A stretch of DNA of 64,000 nucleotides from Nonlabens tegetincola (GTDB lineage: Bacteria; Bacteroidota; Bacteroidia; Flavobacteriales; Flavobacteriaceae), in the NCBI RefSeq assembly GCF_002954355.1, contig NZ_MQVV01000016.1, positions 310,001-374,000 of the forward strand, given 5' to 3'. Below, piece by piece: positions 1 to 6,926 of the stretch (positions are counted from its first letter, which is position 1; the number at the start of each line of letters is the position of its first letter). The notes beneath the pieces are model-generated. The model was not told the origin of the DNA. It did not search any database and saw nothing but the letters and a program-made list of their open reading frames with translations. A program made the translations under genes and the position numbers.

Positions 1-506
1 TCATTGTCGATATATATTTCCCCTAAACCTAGCAACGGTAAAGCCATGTGCGCGAGTGGCGCTAGATCACCACTAGCTCCTAATGAACCTTGTTCATAAA
101 TAACGGGTAATAAATCATTATTAAAGAAAAAAATCAACCTTTCAACAACTTCTATACTTACTCCACTATGACCATACGATAGACTTTGTATTTTACAAAA
201 AAGCATGATCCTTATAATCTCCTTAGGAACAGGTTTGCCGGCACCACAAGCATGTGATATGATTAAGTTTTTCTGTAACTTCTCTATATCTTGTAGTTCA
301 ATGCGAGTGTCACATAAGGAACCAAACCCAGTATTGATACCGTATGCAGTAGGCGCCTCTATGGCGCCATATTTTTCATCGAGGTACTTGCGACCTTTTA
401 AAATTCGTTGCTTGGCATCTTCCGATAGTTCTAATTCAGTTACCTGAAAAGCAATCTCGGATAGTTTGTTTTTATTAATATGAGCAGATGATATTGTATG
501 CTTCAT
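1..506 (-). CDS. hutH: Histidine ammonia-lyase (N-terminal part, cut by window edge)
   Basis: Deaminates L-histidine to urocanate, the first step of histidine degradation in the cytoplasm. About 168 N-terminal residues can be read on the minus strand from the ATG at 506-504. Around residue 55 is YGINTGFG, and near residue 141 is GSLGASGDLAPLAHM; its Ala-Ser-Gly triad cyclises to the MIO electrophile of the HAL/PAL family. The C-terminal two thirds lie outside the window. A tyrosine or phenylalanine ammonia-lyase cannot be excluded from this fragment, but the sequence looks like HutH. Only 43 bp separate it from the next minus-strand gene, so co-transcription is possible. Confidence 0.9.
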   Translation of the reverse strand, partial: MKHTISSAHINKNKLSEIAFQVTELELSEDAKQRILKGRKYLDEKYGAIEAPTAYGINTGFGSLCDTRIELQDIEKLQKNLIISHACGAGKPVPKEIIRIMLFCKIQSLSYGHSGVSIEVVERLIFFFNNDLLPVIYEQGSLGASGDLAPLAHMALPLLGLGEIYIDN

Positions 507-549
507 AAGTCTTGGTAGATGTTAAGTTTTGTAGTTTTGATTAAATAAT

Positions 550-2085
550 TTATTGCTGCTGTGGTGGTTGTTGCTGTGGTTGTCTAAATAAATTAAGAAT
601 GGCTGGTCCTATAAAATTGCTAATAATGCTAGCTTTAAGACCTTCATGTGCATAGGTTTGAACAGCTAGATCACCACTAGCTCCATGCAGATAAACACCA
701 AACAATGTGGCAGTAATTGGATCATACTTTTGTGCAAGAAATGCCGCTATTACACCGCTTAATACATCACCACTTCCTGCTGTTGCCATACCTGGATTGC
801 CAGAATCATTAACAAACATACCTTGTGGTGTAACGGTAAAAGTGAATGCTCCTTTAAGGACTAAAATGACTTTATGTTCCATAGAGAATTTTTGAGCCTT
901 TGATAATTTATCATAGCTCCCTTTCCACTCTCCTATTAAACCTTTAAGTTCTCCATCATGCGGCGTGAGAATAGAGCTTTCTGGAATTTTCTTTAAAAGG
1001 TCTAGATCTCTTGACAGTAAATTGATTCCATCGGCATCAATAACCACCGGTGATGCTTGTTTAGATATCGCTTTCGCGAAAGCGGTGAAAGTATCATCTT
1101 TTAATCCCAGACCAGGACCTACACATAAAACATAATTCTGTAATTCGTGATCAAAATTAGTTATGTGAGATTCACCAGAACTTAAAATGCTCATTACCTC
1201 TGGAACCGAGCATTGTAATATAGTATTACCGTCTTCTGGAATAAGAGCCGTAACTTTTCCAGCACCTGCATTTATTGCTGCCCCAGAAGCAAGAACTGCC
1301 GCTCCCATTTTGCCTTCGCTACCAGCCATAACAAGCACATGACCGTAATCTCCTTTATGAGAAAAAGGGTTGCGATTTTTATACATGCGCTGGGCTAGAT
1401 CCTTGTCTACAAGGTTTGCAAGTGGCTGTACCTGCATCATATATTCCGGATCTAGTCCAATATTAATCACTTCATAAGTACCTACTAAATTTCCTGTTTC
1501 GGGAAGGAAAAAAGATAGTTTAGGAGTTTGAAAGGTAAAAGTATGATTGGCACGAATAACAGGCGCATCATTTTGCGCTTGATCTGCAAATAAGCCGCTA
1601 GGCATATCAACAGCTACTTTAAAGGCTCTTGAATTATTAATGTGCTCAACAAATTCTGCCATCCAACCATCAATGGGCCTATTTATTCCTGTACCAAAAA
1701 TCGCATCTATCACGATGTCTTGTTGACCAATTTCTGGAAAGTCATCTTTACAACTTAATAGAATAGGCCAATCTTTTGTAACCTCCTTAATTCTATCATA
1801 GTTTACAAGGAAATCCTTACTGCGCTTTTTACTGCAGTTGGTAACATAAGTGGTTACATGATATCCATGCTGGATGAGATGTCTTGCGATTGCTAGACCA
1901 TCACCACCATTATTACCTATTCCGCAAAATACTTTAATAGGAACAGGAGCTCCATTAAGTCGTTGATGTAAACGTTCAAAGACAAGAGTGGCAACACGCT
2001 CCATTAAATCAATACTTGAAATTTGCTGTTTTTGTATCGTAGAAGCATCTGCCTGAGCTAGTTGCTCGCCGCTTAATATTTTCAA
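550..2085 (-). CDS. nnr: Bifunctional NAD(P)H-hydrate epimerase / ADP-dependent dehydratase
   Basis: Repairs damaged NAD(P)HX. The N-terminal YjeF_N epimerase (residues about 1-220) carries the NNGGDG motif at 58-63. The C-terminal carbohydrate-kinase-like dehydratase (about 235-500) carries LTPHDGE and the GSGD nucleotide-binding motif near 437-440. At 511 aa it has the usual length of the fused form. The start is a TTG at 2085-2083: no ATG lies upstream, and the first residues (MKILSGEQL, then ISSIDLMERVA) match how the family begins. The C-terminus is a Gln/Pro-rich tail of about ten residues. The genome-wide palindrome falls in frame near residue 335, encoding AFAKA inside the dehydratase domain. 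Confidence 0.95.
   Translation of the reverse strand: MKILSGEQLAQADASTIQKQQISSIDLMERVATLVFERLHQRLNGAPVPIKVFCGIGNNGGDGLAIARHLIQHGYHVTTYVTNCSKKRSKDFLVNYDRIKEVTKDWPILLSCKDDFPEIGQQDIVIDAIFGTGINRPIDGWMAEFVEHINNSRAFKVAVDMPSGLFADQAQNDAPVIRANHTFTFQTPKLSFFLPETGNLVGTYEVINIGLDPEYMMQVQPLANLVDKDLAQRMYKNRNPFSHKGDYGHVLVMAGSEGKMGAAVLASGAAINAGAGKVTALIPEDGNTILQCSVPEVMSILSSGESHITNFDHELQNYVLCVGPGLGLKDDTFTAFAKAISKQASPVVIDADGINLLSRDLDLLKKIPESSILTPHDGELKGLIGEWKGSYDKLSKAQKFSMEHKVILVLKGAFTFTVTPQGMFVNDSGNPGMATAGSGDVLSGVIAAFLAQKYDPITATLFGVYLHGASGDLAVQTYAHEGLKASIISNFIGPAILNLFRQPQQQPPQQQ
1069..1084. repeat. 16-bp palindromic repeat, copy 1 (inside nnr)
   Basis: Exact CGCTTTCGCGAAAGCG. It is read by nnr as AFAKA in the dehydratase half. 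Confidence 0.97.
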
Positions 2086-2163
2086 AACCTTATAATTTAG
2101 AATTGCAAAATAAGCTTTTTGTAACAGCTTTTAAATAGGGTTAATATTCTTTAAAAAGTACCA

Positions 2164-2192
2164 TTGATTACAGTGTTGACTTCTTACATTTG
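2164..2192 (+). promoter_or_regulatory. Predicted gcvT promoter
   Basis: A TTG at 2164-2166 is followed after 18 bp by TACATTTG at 2185-2192. This matches the Bacteroidetes -33 TTG/TTTG and -7 TAnnTTTG consensus and lies 21 bp before the gcvT ATG. It is a sequence match only; the start site is not mapped. Confidence 0.6.
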
Positions 2193-2212
2193 TTCTACAG
2201 AATAATGGATTT

Positions 2213-3295
2213 ATGAAAAATACCGCACTTACCAATACACATATAGAATTAGGAGCCAAAATGGTACCATTTGCAGGTTATAATATGCCTGTACAATATG
2301 AAGGTGTTAATATAGAACATCAAACTGTGAGAGATCACGTAGGAGTTTTTGACGTATCCCATATGGGAGAATTTCTTATTGAAGGTCCAAATGCACTAGA
2401 ATTGGTGCAAAAAGTGTCATCAAACGATGCTTCTAAATTAACTGTTGGTCGTGCACAATATGCTTATTTACCTAATGAGACGGGTGGTATAGTAGATGAT
2501 ATGATTGTATACCGAATTAAAGACGAAACATATATGCTCGTCGTTAATGCCTCAAACATTCAAAAAGATTGGGATCATATTTCTAAATACAACACCATGG
2601 GAGCAACCATGCGTGATTTAAGTGAAGACTATTCTTTACTAGCCATACAAGGTCCCAAAGCTGTTGAAGCAATGCAAGCCTTATCCAGCGTTGATTTGAG
2701 CGCTATCAAATTTTATCATTTTGAAATAGGAGATTTTGCAGGAATCGATCATGTGATCATAAGCGCAACGGGTTACACAGGATCTGGTGGATTTGAGATC
2801 TACTGCAAGAATAAGGAAGTAAAACAAATATGGAACAAAGTACTAGAAGCTGGTGCTAGTTTTAATATTAAACCTATTGGTCTAGCAGCTCGAGATACTC
2901 TAAGGTTAGAAATGGGCTATTGTTTATACGGCAATGATATCAGTGAAATGACATCTCCTTATGAAGCAGGACTAGGTTGGGTTACTAAATATACCAAAGA
3001 GTTTGTAAACCACGAACAGCTATTGGAGCATAAAGAAAAAGGAGTAGATCGCAAATTGGTAGGCTTTGAAATGGATGAAAGGGCAATACCACGTGGTGGT
3101 TATGAAATTAAAGATAGTAACCAACAAGATTTGGGAATGGTTACTAGCGGTACCATGTCACCAACATTAGGCAAAGGAATAGGAATGGGTTACGTACCGC
3201 CAGTTTTTGCAACACCTGGTAGCAAAATACACATCCAGGTTCGTAAAAAGTTAATACCTGCAACAGTAGTTAATTTACCGTTCTACAAAAAATAA
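2213..3295 (+). CDS. gcvT: Glycine cleavage system aminomethyltransferase (T protein)
   Basis: Transfers the aminomethyl carbon from lipoyl H-protein to tetrahydrofolate, releasing ammonia, as part of the cytoplasmic glycine cleavage complex. The 360-aa protein has the usual T-protein length. The conserved N-terminus has VPFAGYNMPVQY and GVFDVSHMGE, the folate-binding region has GYTGSGGFE, and there is the C-terminal LGKGIGMGYV segment. A good TTG/TACATTTG promoter precedes it and it is divergent from nnr. The downstream epimerase-like gene begins within a few bases of its stop, so the two are probably one transcript. The gcvH and gcvP genes are not in the window. Confidence 0.96.
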   Translation: MKNTALTNTHIELGAKMVPFAGYNMPVQYEGVNIEHQTVRDHVGVFDVSHMGEFLIEGPNALELVQKVSSNDASKLTVGRAQYAYLPNETGGIVDDMIVYRIKDETYMLVVNASNIQKDWDHISKYNTMGATMRDLSEDYSLLAIQGPKAVEAMQALSSVDLSAIKFYHFEIGDFAGIDHVIISATGYTGSGGFEIYCKNKEVKQIWNKVLEAGASFNIKPIGLAARDTLRLEMGYCLYGNDISEMTSPYEAGLGWVTKYTKEFVNHEQLLEHKEKGVDRKLVGFEMDERAIPRGGYEIKDSNQQDLGMVTSGTMSPTLGKGIGMGYVPPVFATPGSKIHIQVRKKLIPATVVNLPFYKK

Positions 3296-3297
3296 GA

Positions 3298-4119
3298 ATT
3301 ATTTCAAGAATACTGATTTTAGGAGGTAGTGGTTTTATAGGAAATGCTCTCTATAAAGAACTTGCTCCATTTTATAATGTACACGCAACATATAAAACTG
3401 AAAATGCTGGTTATGAATCTAACCAGCATTTTCATTGGTTTGATATGGAGCAAGAAGAGGTAGACACCCTATTACACTCACTACATCCAGAATTTATTAT
3501 AAGCTGTGTAAGAGGAAATGTAAACAGTCAATTGTACCTTCATAAACAATTGATGAATTATGTTAACAAAAGTAATTGTCGTCTCATTTTTTTATCAAGT
3601 GCCAATGTTTTTGACAGATTCACAAATTTTCCCAGTTACGAATACGACAAAACTTTTTCGGAAAGTATTTACGGGAGATTCAAAATAAAAATAGAGAACG
3701 CACTTTTAAGATTACCTCCACAAAAGTATGTGATTTGCCGTATTCCTATGATTTACGGTTACAACAGTCCTAGACTTAAGGCTATTAAAGAACAGTTATT
3801 GAAAAAAGAGGCCATTGAAGTATTTTCAAACGTTGTAATCAATGCTACCTATATTCAAAAGCTTACTCAACAAATTCATTACATCATAAATCGCAGAAGG
3901 CGAGGTATTTTTCATTTAGGAAGTAATGATCTTATACATCACAGTGAATTGGTTAAAGACATTGCGATAACAATAGGCTTTGAAAACCCTTTGCTTAAAC
4001 ACGTATTTGACTCAAATGAAGACAGGCAATTAAGTGTCCTACCAAAGGACAATTTATTACCTAAACATCTTCAATTTACGATTGATGACGTAGTAAAAAG
4101 TTGTGAAAAGCCTGCTTAA
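3298..4119 (+). CDS. SDR/RmlD-like NAD-binding protein with probable AUU start
   Basis: A Rossmann-fold sugar-nucleotide reductase/epimerase-like protein (RmlD_sub_bind type); its substrate is unknown. The first ATG in frame (3445) would remove the dinucleotide-binding motif. The same frame is open from 3274 and encodes ILILGGSGFIGNAL directly upstream. There is no ATG, GTG or TTG in that stretch, so the best start is ATT at 3298 or 3301, just after the gcvT stop, giving about 273 aa (CTG at 3313 is an alternative). Later motifs include LIFLSSANVFD and a YGRFKIKIE segment resembling the SDR catalytic YxxxK. Translational coupling to gcvT would make a weak AUU start workable. Function is tentative. 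Confidence 0.7.
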   Translation: MISRILILGGSGFIGNALYKELAPFYNVHATYKTENAGYESNQHFHWFDMEQEEVDTLLHSLHPEFIISCVRGNVNSQLYLHKQLMNYVNKSNCRLIFLSSANVFDRFTNFPSYEYDKTFSESIYGRFKIKIENALLRLPPQKYVICRIPMIYGYNSPRLKAIKEQLLKKEAIEVFSNVVINATYIQKLTQQIHYIINRRRRGIFHLGSNDLIHHSELVKDIAITIGFENPLLKHVFDSNEDRQLSVLPKDNLLPKHLQFTIDDVVKSCEKPA

Positions 4120-4128
4120 GGTTTTTGA

Positions 4129-4962
4129 TTAAGGGATGTACTTGTTATCACCCCATTGAGGTGCTCGTTTTTCTAGAAATGCGTCGCGTCCTTCTCGAGC
4201 TTCATCAGTCATATAAATTAATCGGGTCATCTCGCCTGCAAAAACTTGCTGTCCTACCATTCCATCATCGGTAGCATTCATGGCAAATTTTGCCATTTTT
4301 ATCGCTGTAGGCGATTTCTTGAGAATTTCTTGTGCCCAGTCGTATGCAGTCTGTTCCAGTTCATCATGTGGTACGACAGCATTAACCATACCCATATCCA
4401 TTGCCTCTTGAGCACTGTAATTTTTTCCTAAAAAGAATATTTCTCTAGCCTTTTTCTGACCTACCATTTTTGCTAGATAAGCACTACCATAACCAGCGTC
4501 TACACTTGCTACATCGGTATCTGTTTGTTTAAAAATAGCATGCTCTTTACTGGCCAGTGTCATATCACAAACTACATGTAAACTATGACCACCGCCTACA
4601 GCCCAACCAGGTACCGCACAAATTACCACCTTTGGCATAAAACGTATCATACGTTGAACCTCAAGAATATTCAATCGACCTGTTCCTTCATCATCTTTAT
4701 AACCATCTACTCCACGTGCTCGTTGATCACCACCACTACAAAACGCCCAACCACCGTCTTTAGGTGATGGTCCTTCACCAGTTAATATAACTACGCCTAT
4801 CGAAAGATCTTCTTGAGCGTCATAAAATGCTTTTATAAGTTCACTTACGGTTTTAGGTCTAAAAGCGTTACGCACCTCTGGTCTATTAAACGCTATACGA
4901 GCTACACCATTGGACTTTTTGTAAGTAATATCTTCAAATTCGATTGCAGTTTTCCAGTTCAT
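4129..4962 (-). CDS. menB: 1,4-dihydroxy-2-naphthoyl-CoA synthase
   Basis: Cyclises o-succinylbenzoyl-CoA to DHNA-CoA in menaquinone synthesis. It is a crotonase-fold enzyme with NRPEVRNAFRPKT near the N-terminus, then FCSGGDQRARG, AVPGWAVGGGHSLHVVCD and SVDAGYGSAYLA. The ATG at 4962 (MNWKTAIEFEDI) gives 277 aa, the normal MenB length. A longer reading from 5043 only adds an unrelated tail that would overlap the upstream small gene. It lies within 8 kb of menD, menF and a MenI-like thioesterase on the same strand, though unrelated genes intervene. Confidence 0.96.
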   Translation of the reverse strand: MNWKTAIEFEDITYKKSNGVARIAFNRPEVRNAFRPKTVSELIKAFYDAQEDLSIGVVILTGEGPSPKDGGWAFCSGGDQRARGVDGYKDDEGTGRLNILEVQRMIRFMPKVVICAVPGWAVGGGHSLHVVCDMTLASKEHAIFKQTDTDVASVDAGYGSAYLAKMVGQKKAREIFFLGKNYSAQEAMDMGMVNAVVPHDELEQTAYDWAQEILKKSPTAIKMAKFAMNATDDGMVGQQVFAGEMTRLIYMTDEAREGRDAFLEKRAPQWGDNKYIP

Positions 4963-4993
4963 AATTGTAGTATTAAGGACTGCAAAGATAAAA

Positions 4994-5254
4994 CTAGTCT
5001 TTATACCAAACTCGTATAATTTGCATTGAAATTGTGATACCACTATGAAGGTTCAAGTGATAACTTGCTTTAGAATTCAACTCTTTACCTCTAGGAAATT
5101 GTTGTACTATAGTTTCTACATTAATTATTTCAAATGAATAATTTTTGCGCAACCACTCTTCCACTCTAGGCATTACATCGTCCAAGGTTTCATAGGTAGT
5201 ACCTTTCCAAAATGTTTTAGATACAGCTTTTGGAGCAAAATCAATGAATTTCAT
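4994..5254 (-). CDS. Small protein of unknown function upstream of menB
   Basis: An 86-residue soluble protein starting MKFIDFAPKAVSKTFWKGT, with a Trp-rich centre (VEEWLRKNYSFEIINVET) and no signal peptide or membrane segment. I do not recognise the family. Its stop lies 31 bp before the menB ATG, so it is probably in the menB transcript. The clear start, plausible composition and operon position argue that it is a real gene. Confidence 0.65.
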   Translation of the reverse strand: MKFIDFAPKAVSKTFWKGTTYETLDDVMPRVEEWLRKNYSFEIINVETIVQQFPRGKELNSKASYHLNLHSGITISMQIIRVWYKD

Positions 5255-5346
5255 AAATCGTTTTGTTATAGGTATTATGGGCGACTAGAAAGTTACATCT
5301 TGAATAATCAATTCCTCATTATAAATATTAATATATGTGAGTGGTT

Positions 5347-5362
5347 CGCTTTCGCGAAAGCG
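5347..5362. repeat. 16-bp palindromic repeat, copy 2 (intergenic)
   Basis: Exact CGCTTTCGCGAAAGCG in the divergent intergenic region, not near a stop codon and without a T-run. Confidence 0.97.
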
Positions 5363-5529
5363 GTTATAAAAATTTCCTCATATTATTTATTTACACAGCT
5401 AGCTTGAAACGACCATGCTCTCAATTCAGAAAATAAAAGGATACCTTTAAAAAATGAGAGATCACGGCACCAATGAAAATTAGTATATTTAGACATAAAT
5501 AAATTTGTAGGGGAATTTATTTTGTTTTC

Positions 5530-5560
5530 AATCGAGATAGCTGCAACTATCTCGATTTTC
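5530..5560 (+). terminator. Hairpin with T-run in a gene-free region
   Basis: AATCGAGATAG at 5530-5540 pairs perfectly with CTATCTCGATT at 5547-5557 around a 6-nt loop and is followed by T residues. It looks like an intrinsic terminator, but no upstream + strand gene is visible. It could end a short RNA started near 5510, or act as a leader attenuator for the DUF2452 gene. Confidence 0.6.
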
Positions 5561-5619
5561 GTTTAAGAAATTCTTGTTAATCTTACACAAAATATATTGA
5601 TTGCTTGTAAATTTGTATC

Positions 5620-6024
5620 ATGAGCAAGGAGAAAAAACCGGATAGCGTAGTTTATGATGAAAAAACGGGAAAGTACAATGCTGCATTACTTCCCTATGCA
5701 AGTGGTGTAGGAGCTCCTAAAATAACTACACCCGACATCACTTCATGGAAACAATCTAATATTAATAAGGTTAACCACGAATTCAAGTCGCAATTTGATC
5801 AATTAAAGGCGCAGTATGAAGCCATGGTTTCAAAATTTGAAGCAAACCAACTTGTATACGGCGCACGATTTTCTTTTGAACCAATAGTCGGAGAAACCTA
5901 CCACCTATATCGTGACAAAAAACAAAATACTTTTCTTTCGGTTATAGCACCACACGAATGTAACTGGGATTTTGTAGGCTCCTTTAGACTTTCTTCAGAA
6001 AAAATCTGGGAACTGGTGTCATAA
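5620..6024 (+). CDS. DUF2452 domain protein
   Basis: A 134-aa soluble protein that matches my recollection of the DUF2452 family (related to human C1orf50), whose biochemical role is unknown. Family-like features are YNAALLPYASGVGAPKI near residues 19-35, a helical central stretch, and YHLYRDKKQNTFLSVIAPHEC near residues 92-112. No signal peptide or membrane helix is present. A TAAATTTG element ends only 4 bp before the ATG, so its mRNA could be nearly leaderless. Confidence 0.8.
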   Translation: MSKEKKPDSVVYDEKTGKYNAALLPYASGVGAPKITTPDITSWKQSNINKVNHEFKSQFDQLKAQYEAMVSKFEANQLVYGARFSFEPIVGETYHLYRDKKQNTFLSVIAPHECNWDFVGSFRLSSEKIWELVS

Positions 6025-6164
6025 TCACTGAACATCACTTCATTTCATCGATAATTTCAGTATTTACATCGTATATTTTGTTAAATTACTACTTTGTATT
6101 ACACAGTACTGTAACAAATTAATTTATTGGTCGTCATGTAATTGTAACCGCAAAACAAAAGATC

Positions 6165-6278
6165 ATGAGAATTACAGACCGCTTAACTGATTTAACGACA
6201 GACTTCCCTCTTCTTTCTAGAAAAAGAAAAGAATCAAACCCAAGTGTTTTCACATTTGAAGAATGGGCACTGTCTTAA
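6165..6278 (+). CDS. Tiny ORF A1 (37 aa), first member of unit 1
   Basis: Encodes 37 residues beginning MRITDRLTDLTTDF and ending FTFEEWALS, with a basic centre (LSRKRK). There is no signal peptide or membrane segment. Family unknown. It resembles A2 weakly: an MxxTxRLxxL start and a C-terminal W-x-L. It lies 37 bp upstream of B1, whose clear paralog B2 is also preceded by a 37-codon ORF. That repeated arrangement is the main argument that it is translated. Confidence 0.5.
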   Translation: MRITDRLTDLTTDFPLLSRKRKESNPSVFTFEEWALS

Positions 6279-6315
6279 AACCCAAACTGATTATAACCTT
6301 TTAAAACTAAATACT

Positions 6316-6420
6316 ATGAAAAATCCGAGTTTCTTAAATGCTGGAGCAGCTACCAATAACCGTATAAGTAACACAAAAACTTATTCTGATGAATGGAATC
6401 GTAAAAGACGTTATCGATAA
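6316..6420 (+). CDS. Tiny ORF B1 (34 aa), paralog of B2
   Basis: A 34-residue basic peptide starting MKNPSFLNAGAATNNRISN and ending WNRKRRYR. From the shared Ser-Phe-Leu-Asn onward, 23 of 29 positions equal those of B2 without gaps, and the differences are mostly substitutions typical of selection for protein. No known family. It ends 23 bp before a strong terminator. It could be a small regulatory or RNA-binding peptide or a peptide precursor; the sequence does not say which. Confidence 0.6.
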   Translation: MKNPSFLNAGAATNNRISNTKTYSDEWNRKRRYR

Positions 6421-6443
6421 AAATCGACAACCAAAAAACCGAT

Positions 6444-6484
6444 AAAGCCTCTTAATTTTTAGTTATTAAGAGGCTTTTTTTATT
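6444..6484 (+). terminator. Terminator after unit 1
   Basis: AAAGCCTCTTAA at 6444-6455 pairs perfectly with TTAAGAGGCTTT at 6466-6477 and runs into a T-tract. Confidence 0.9.
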
Positions 6485-6499
6485 TAACATGATAATAAC

Positions 6500-6547
6500 A
6501 TTTATAATAGTAACAAACAGACATTAAATACGTCTACTATTATAAAT
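6500..6547. promoter_or_regulatory. 13-bp inverted repeat ahead of unit 2
   Basis: ATTTATAATAGTA at 6500-6512 and TACTATTATAAAT at 6535-6547 are perfect inverted arms with a 22-bp spacer that itself contains AGAC...GTCT. The right arm ends 12 bp before ORF A2. It could be an operator or a leader hairpin. No equivalent was seen before unit 1. Confidence 0.5.
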
Positions 6548-6559
6548 GAAAGTAATGCT

Positions 6560-6673
6560 ATGAAGTTGACCAAACGTTTATCCAATTTACTCACTCAAAA
6601 ACCGAAAATAACGGCAGTAAAGAAATCACAGAAATACTCATCTAACGATGCAGGAAAATGGCATCTTGTTTGA
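6560..6673 (+). CDS. Tiny ORF A2 (37 aa), first member of unit 2
   Basis: Encodes MKLTKRLSNLLTQKPKITAV, then a Lys/Ser-rich middle, ending GKWHLV. It is strongly basic and has exactly the length of A1, with a weakly similar start and end. The stop lies 7 bp before the longer possible start of B2 (6681). Unknown family; support is mainly from synteny with unit 1. Confidence 0.5.
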   Translation: MKLTKRLSNLLTQKPKITAVKKSQKYSSNDAGKWHLV

Positions 6674-6692
6674 TAATTAAATGAATAGAAAA

Positions 6693-6809
6693 ATGAAAAA
6701 TACACAGAACAGTTTTTTAAACGCACAAGCTCAAACTAATAACAGAATCAGCAATTTGCCTACTTATGCTGATAACTGGAACCGTAAAAGGCGGTACACC
6801 TTTAAATAA
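6693..6809 (+). CDS. Tiny ORF B2 (38 aa), paralog of B1
   Basis: A basic peptide with MKNTQNSFLNAQAQTNNRIS followed by TYADNWNRKRRYTFK. The ATG at 6693 aligns with the B1 start; an in-frame ATG at 6681 would add four residues. The core SFLNAxAxTNNRISNxxTYxDxWNRKRRY is shared with B1. No signal peptide, cysteine pattern or Gly-Gly leader was seen, so a classical bacteriocin is not obvious. Confidence 0.6.
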   Translation: MKNTQNSFLNAQAQTNNRISNLPTYADNWNRKRRYTFK

Positions 6810-6836
6810 GTAGGAGATTTATTTGAATTAGCCCAA

Positions 6837-6868
6837 AATCCTCAAGTGAACAACTTGGGGATTTTTTT
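6837..6868 (+). terminator. Terminator after unit 2
   Basis: AATCCTCAAGT at 6837-6847 pairs with ACTTGGGGATT at 6853-6863 (one G-U pair), followed by seven T. Confidence 0.9.
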
Positions 6869-6926
6869 ATTATTTTAACTTTAACCCCATTACAACAAGT
6901 TACTTTTATTTTTTAATTCGGCTTTT

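Larger units (their letters stand above)
5255..5619. other. 365-bp gene-free region with a palindrome copy and a strong hairpin
   Basis: Lies between the divergent genes at 5254 and 5620. It contains palindrome copy 2 (5347-5362), a TAAATTTG -7-like element at 5500-5507, a perfect hairpin at 5530-5557, and a second TAAATTTG at 5608-5615 directly before the next ATG. No convincing ORF was seen. Confidence 0.7.
6025..6926. other. 900-bp region holding a duplicated pair of tiny ORFs
   Basis: No ORF of 60 codons or more exists here, but the region is organised. Two units follow one another, each with a 37-codon ORF, then a 34- or 38-codon ORF, then an intrinsic terminator. The second unit is preceded by a 13-bp inverted repeat. 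The individual pieces are listed separately. Confidence 0.7.

Noticed and set aside
205-447. 80-codon + strand ORF
   Set aside because: It lies antisense within the hutH coding frame, which shows clear family motifs.
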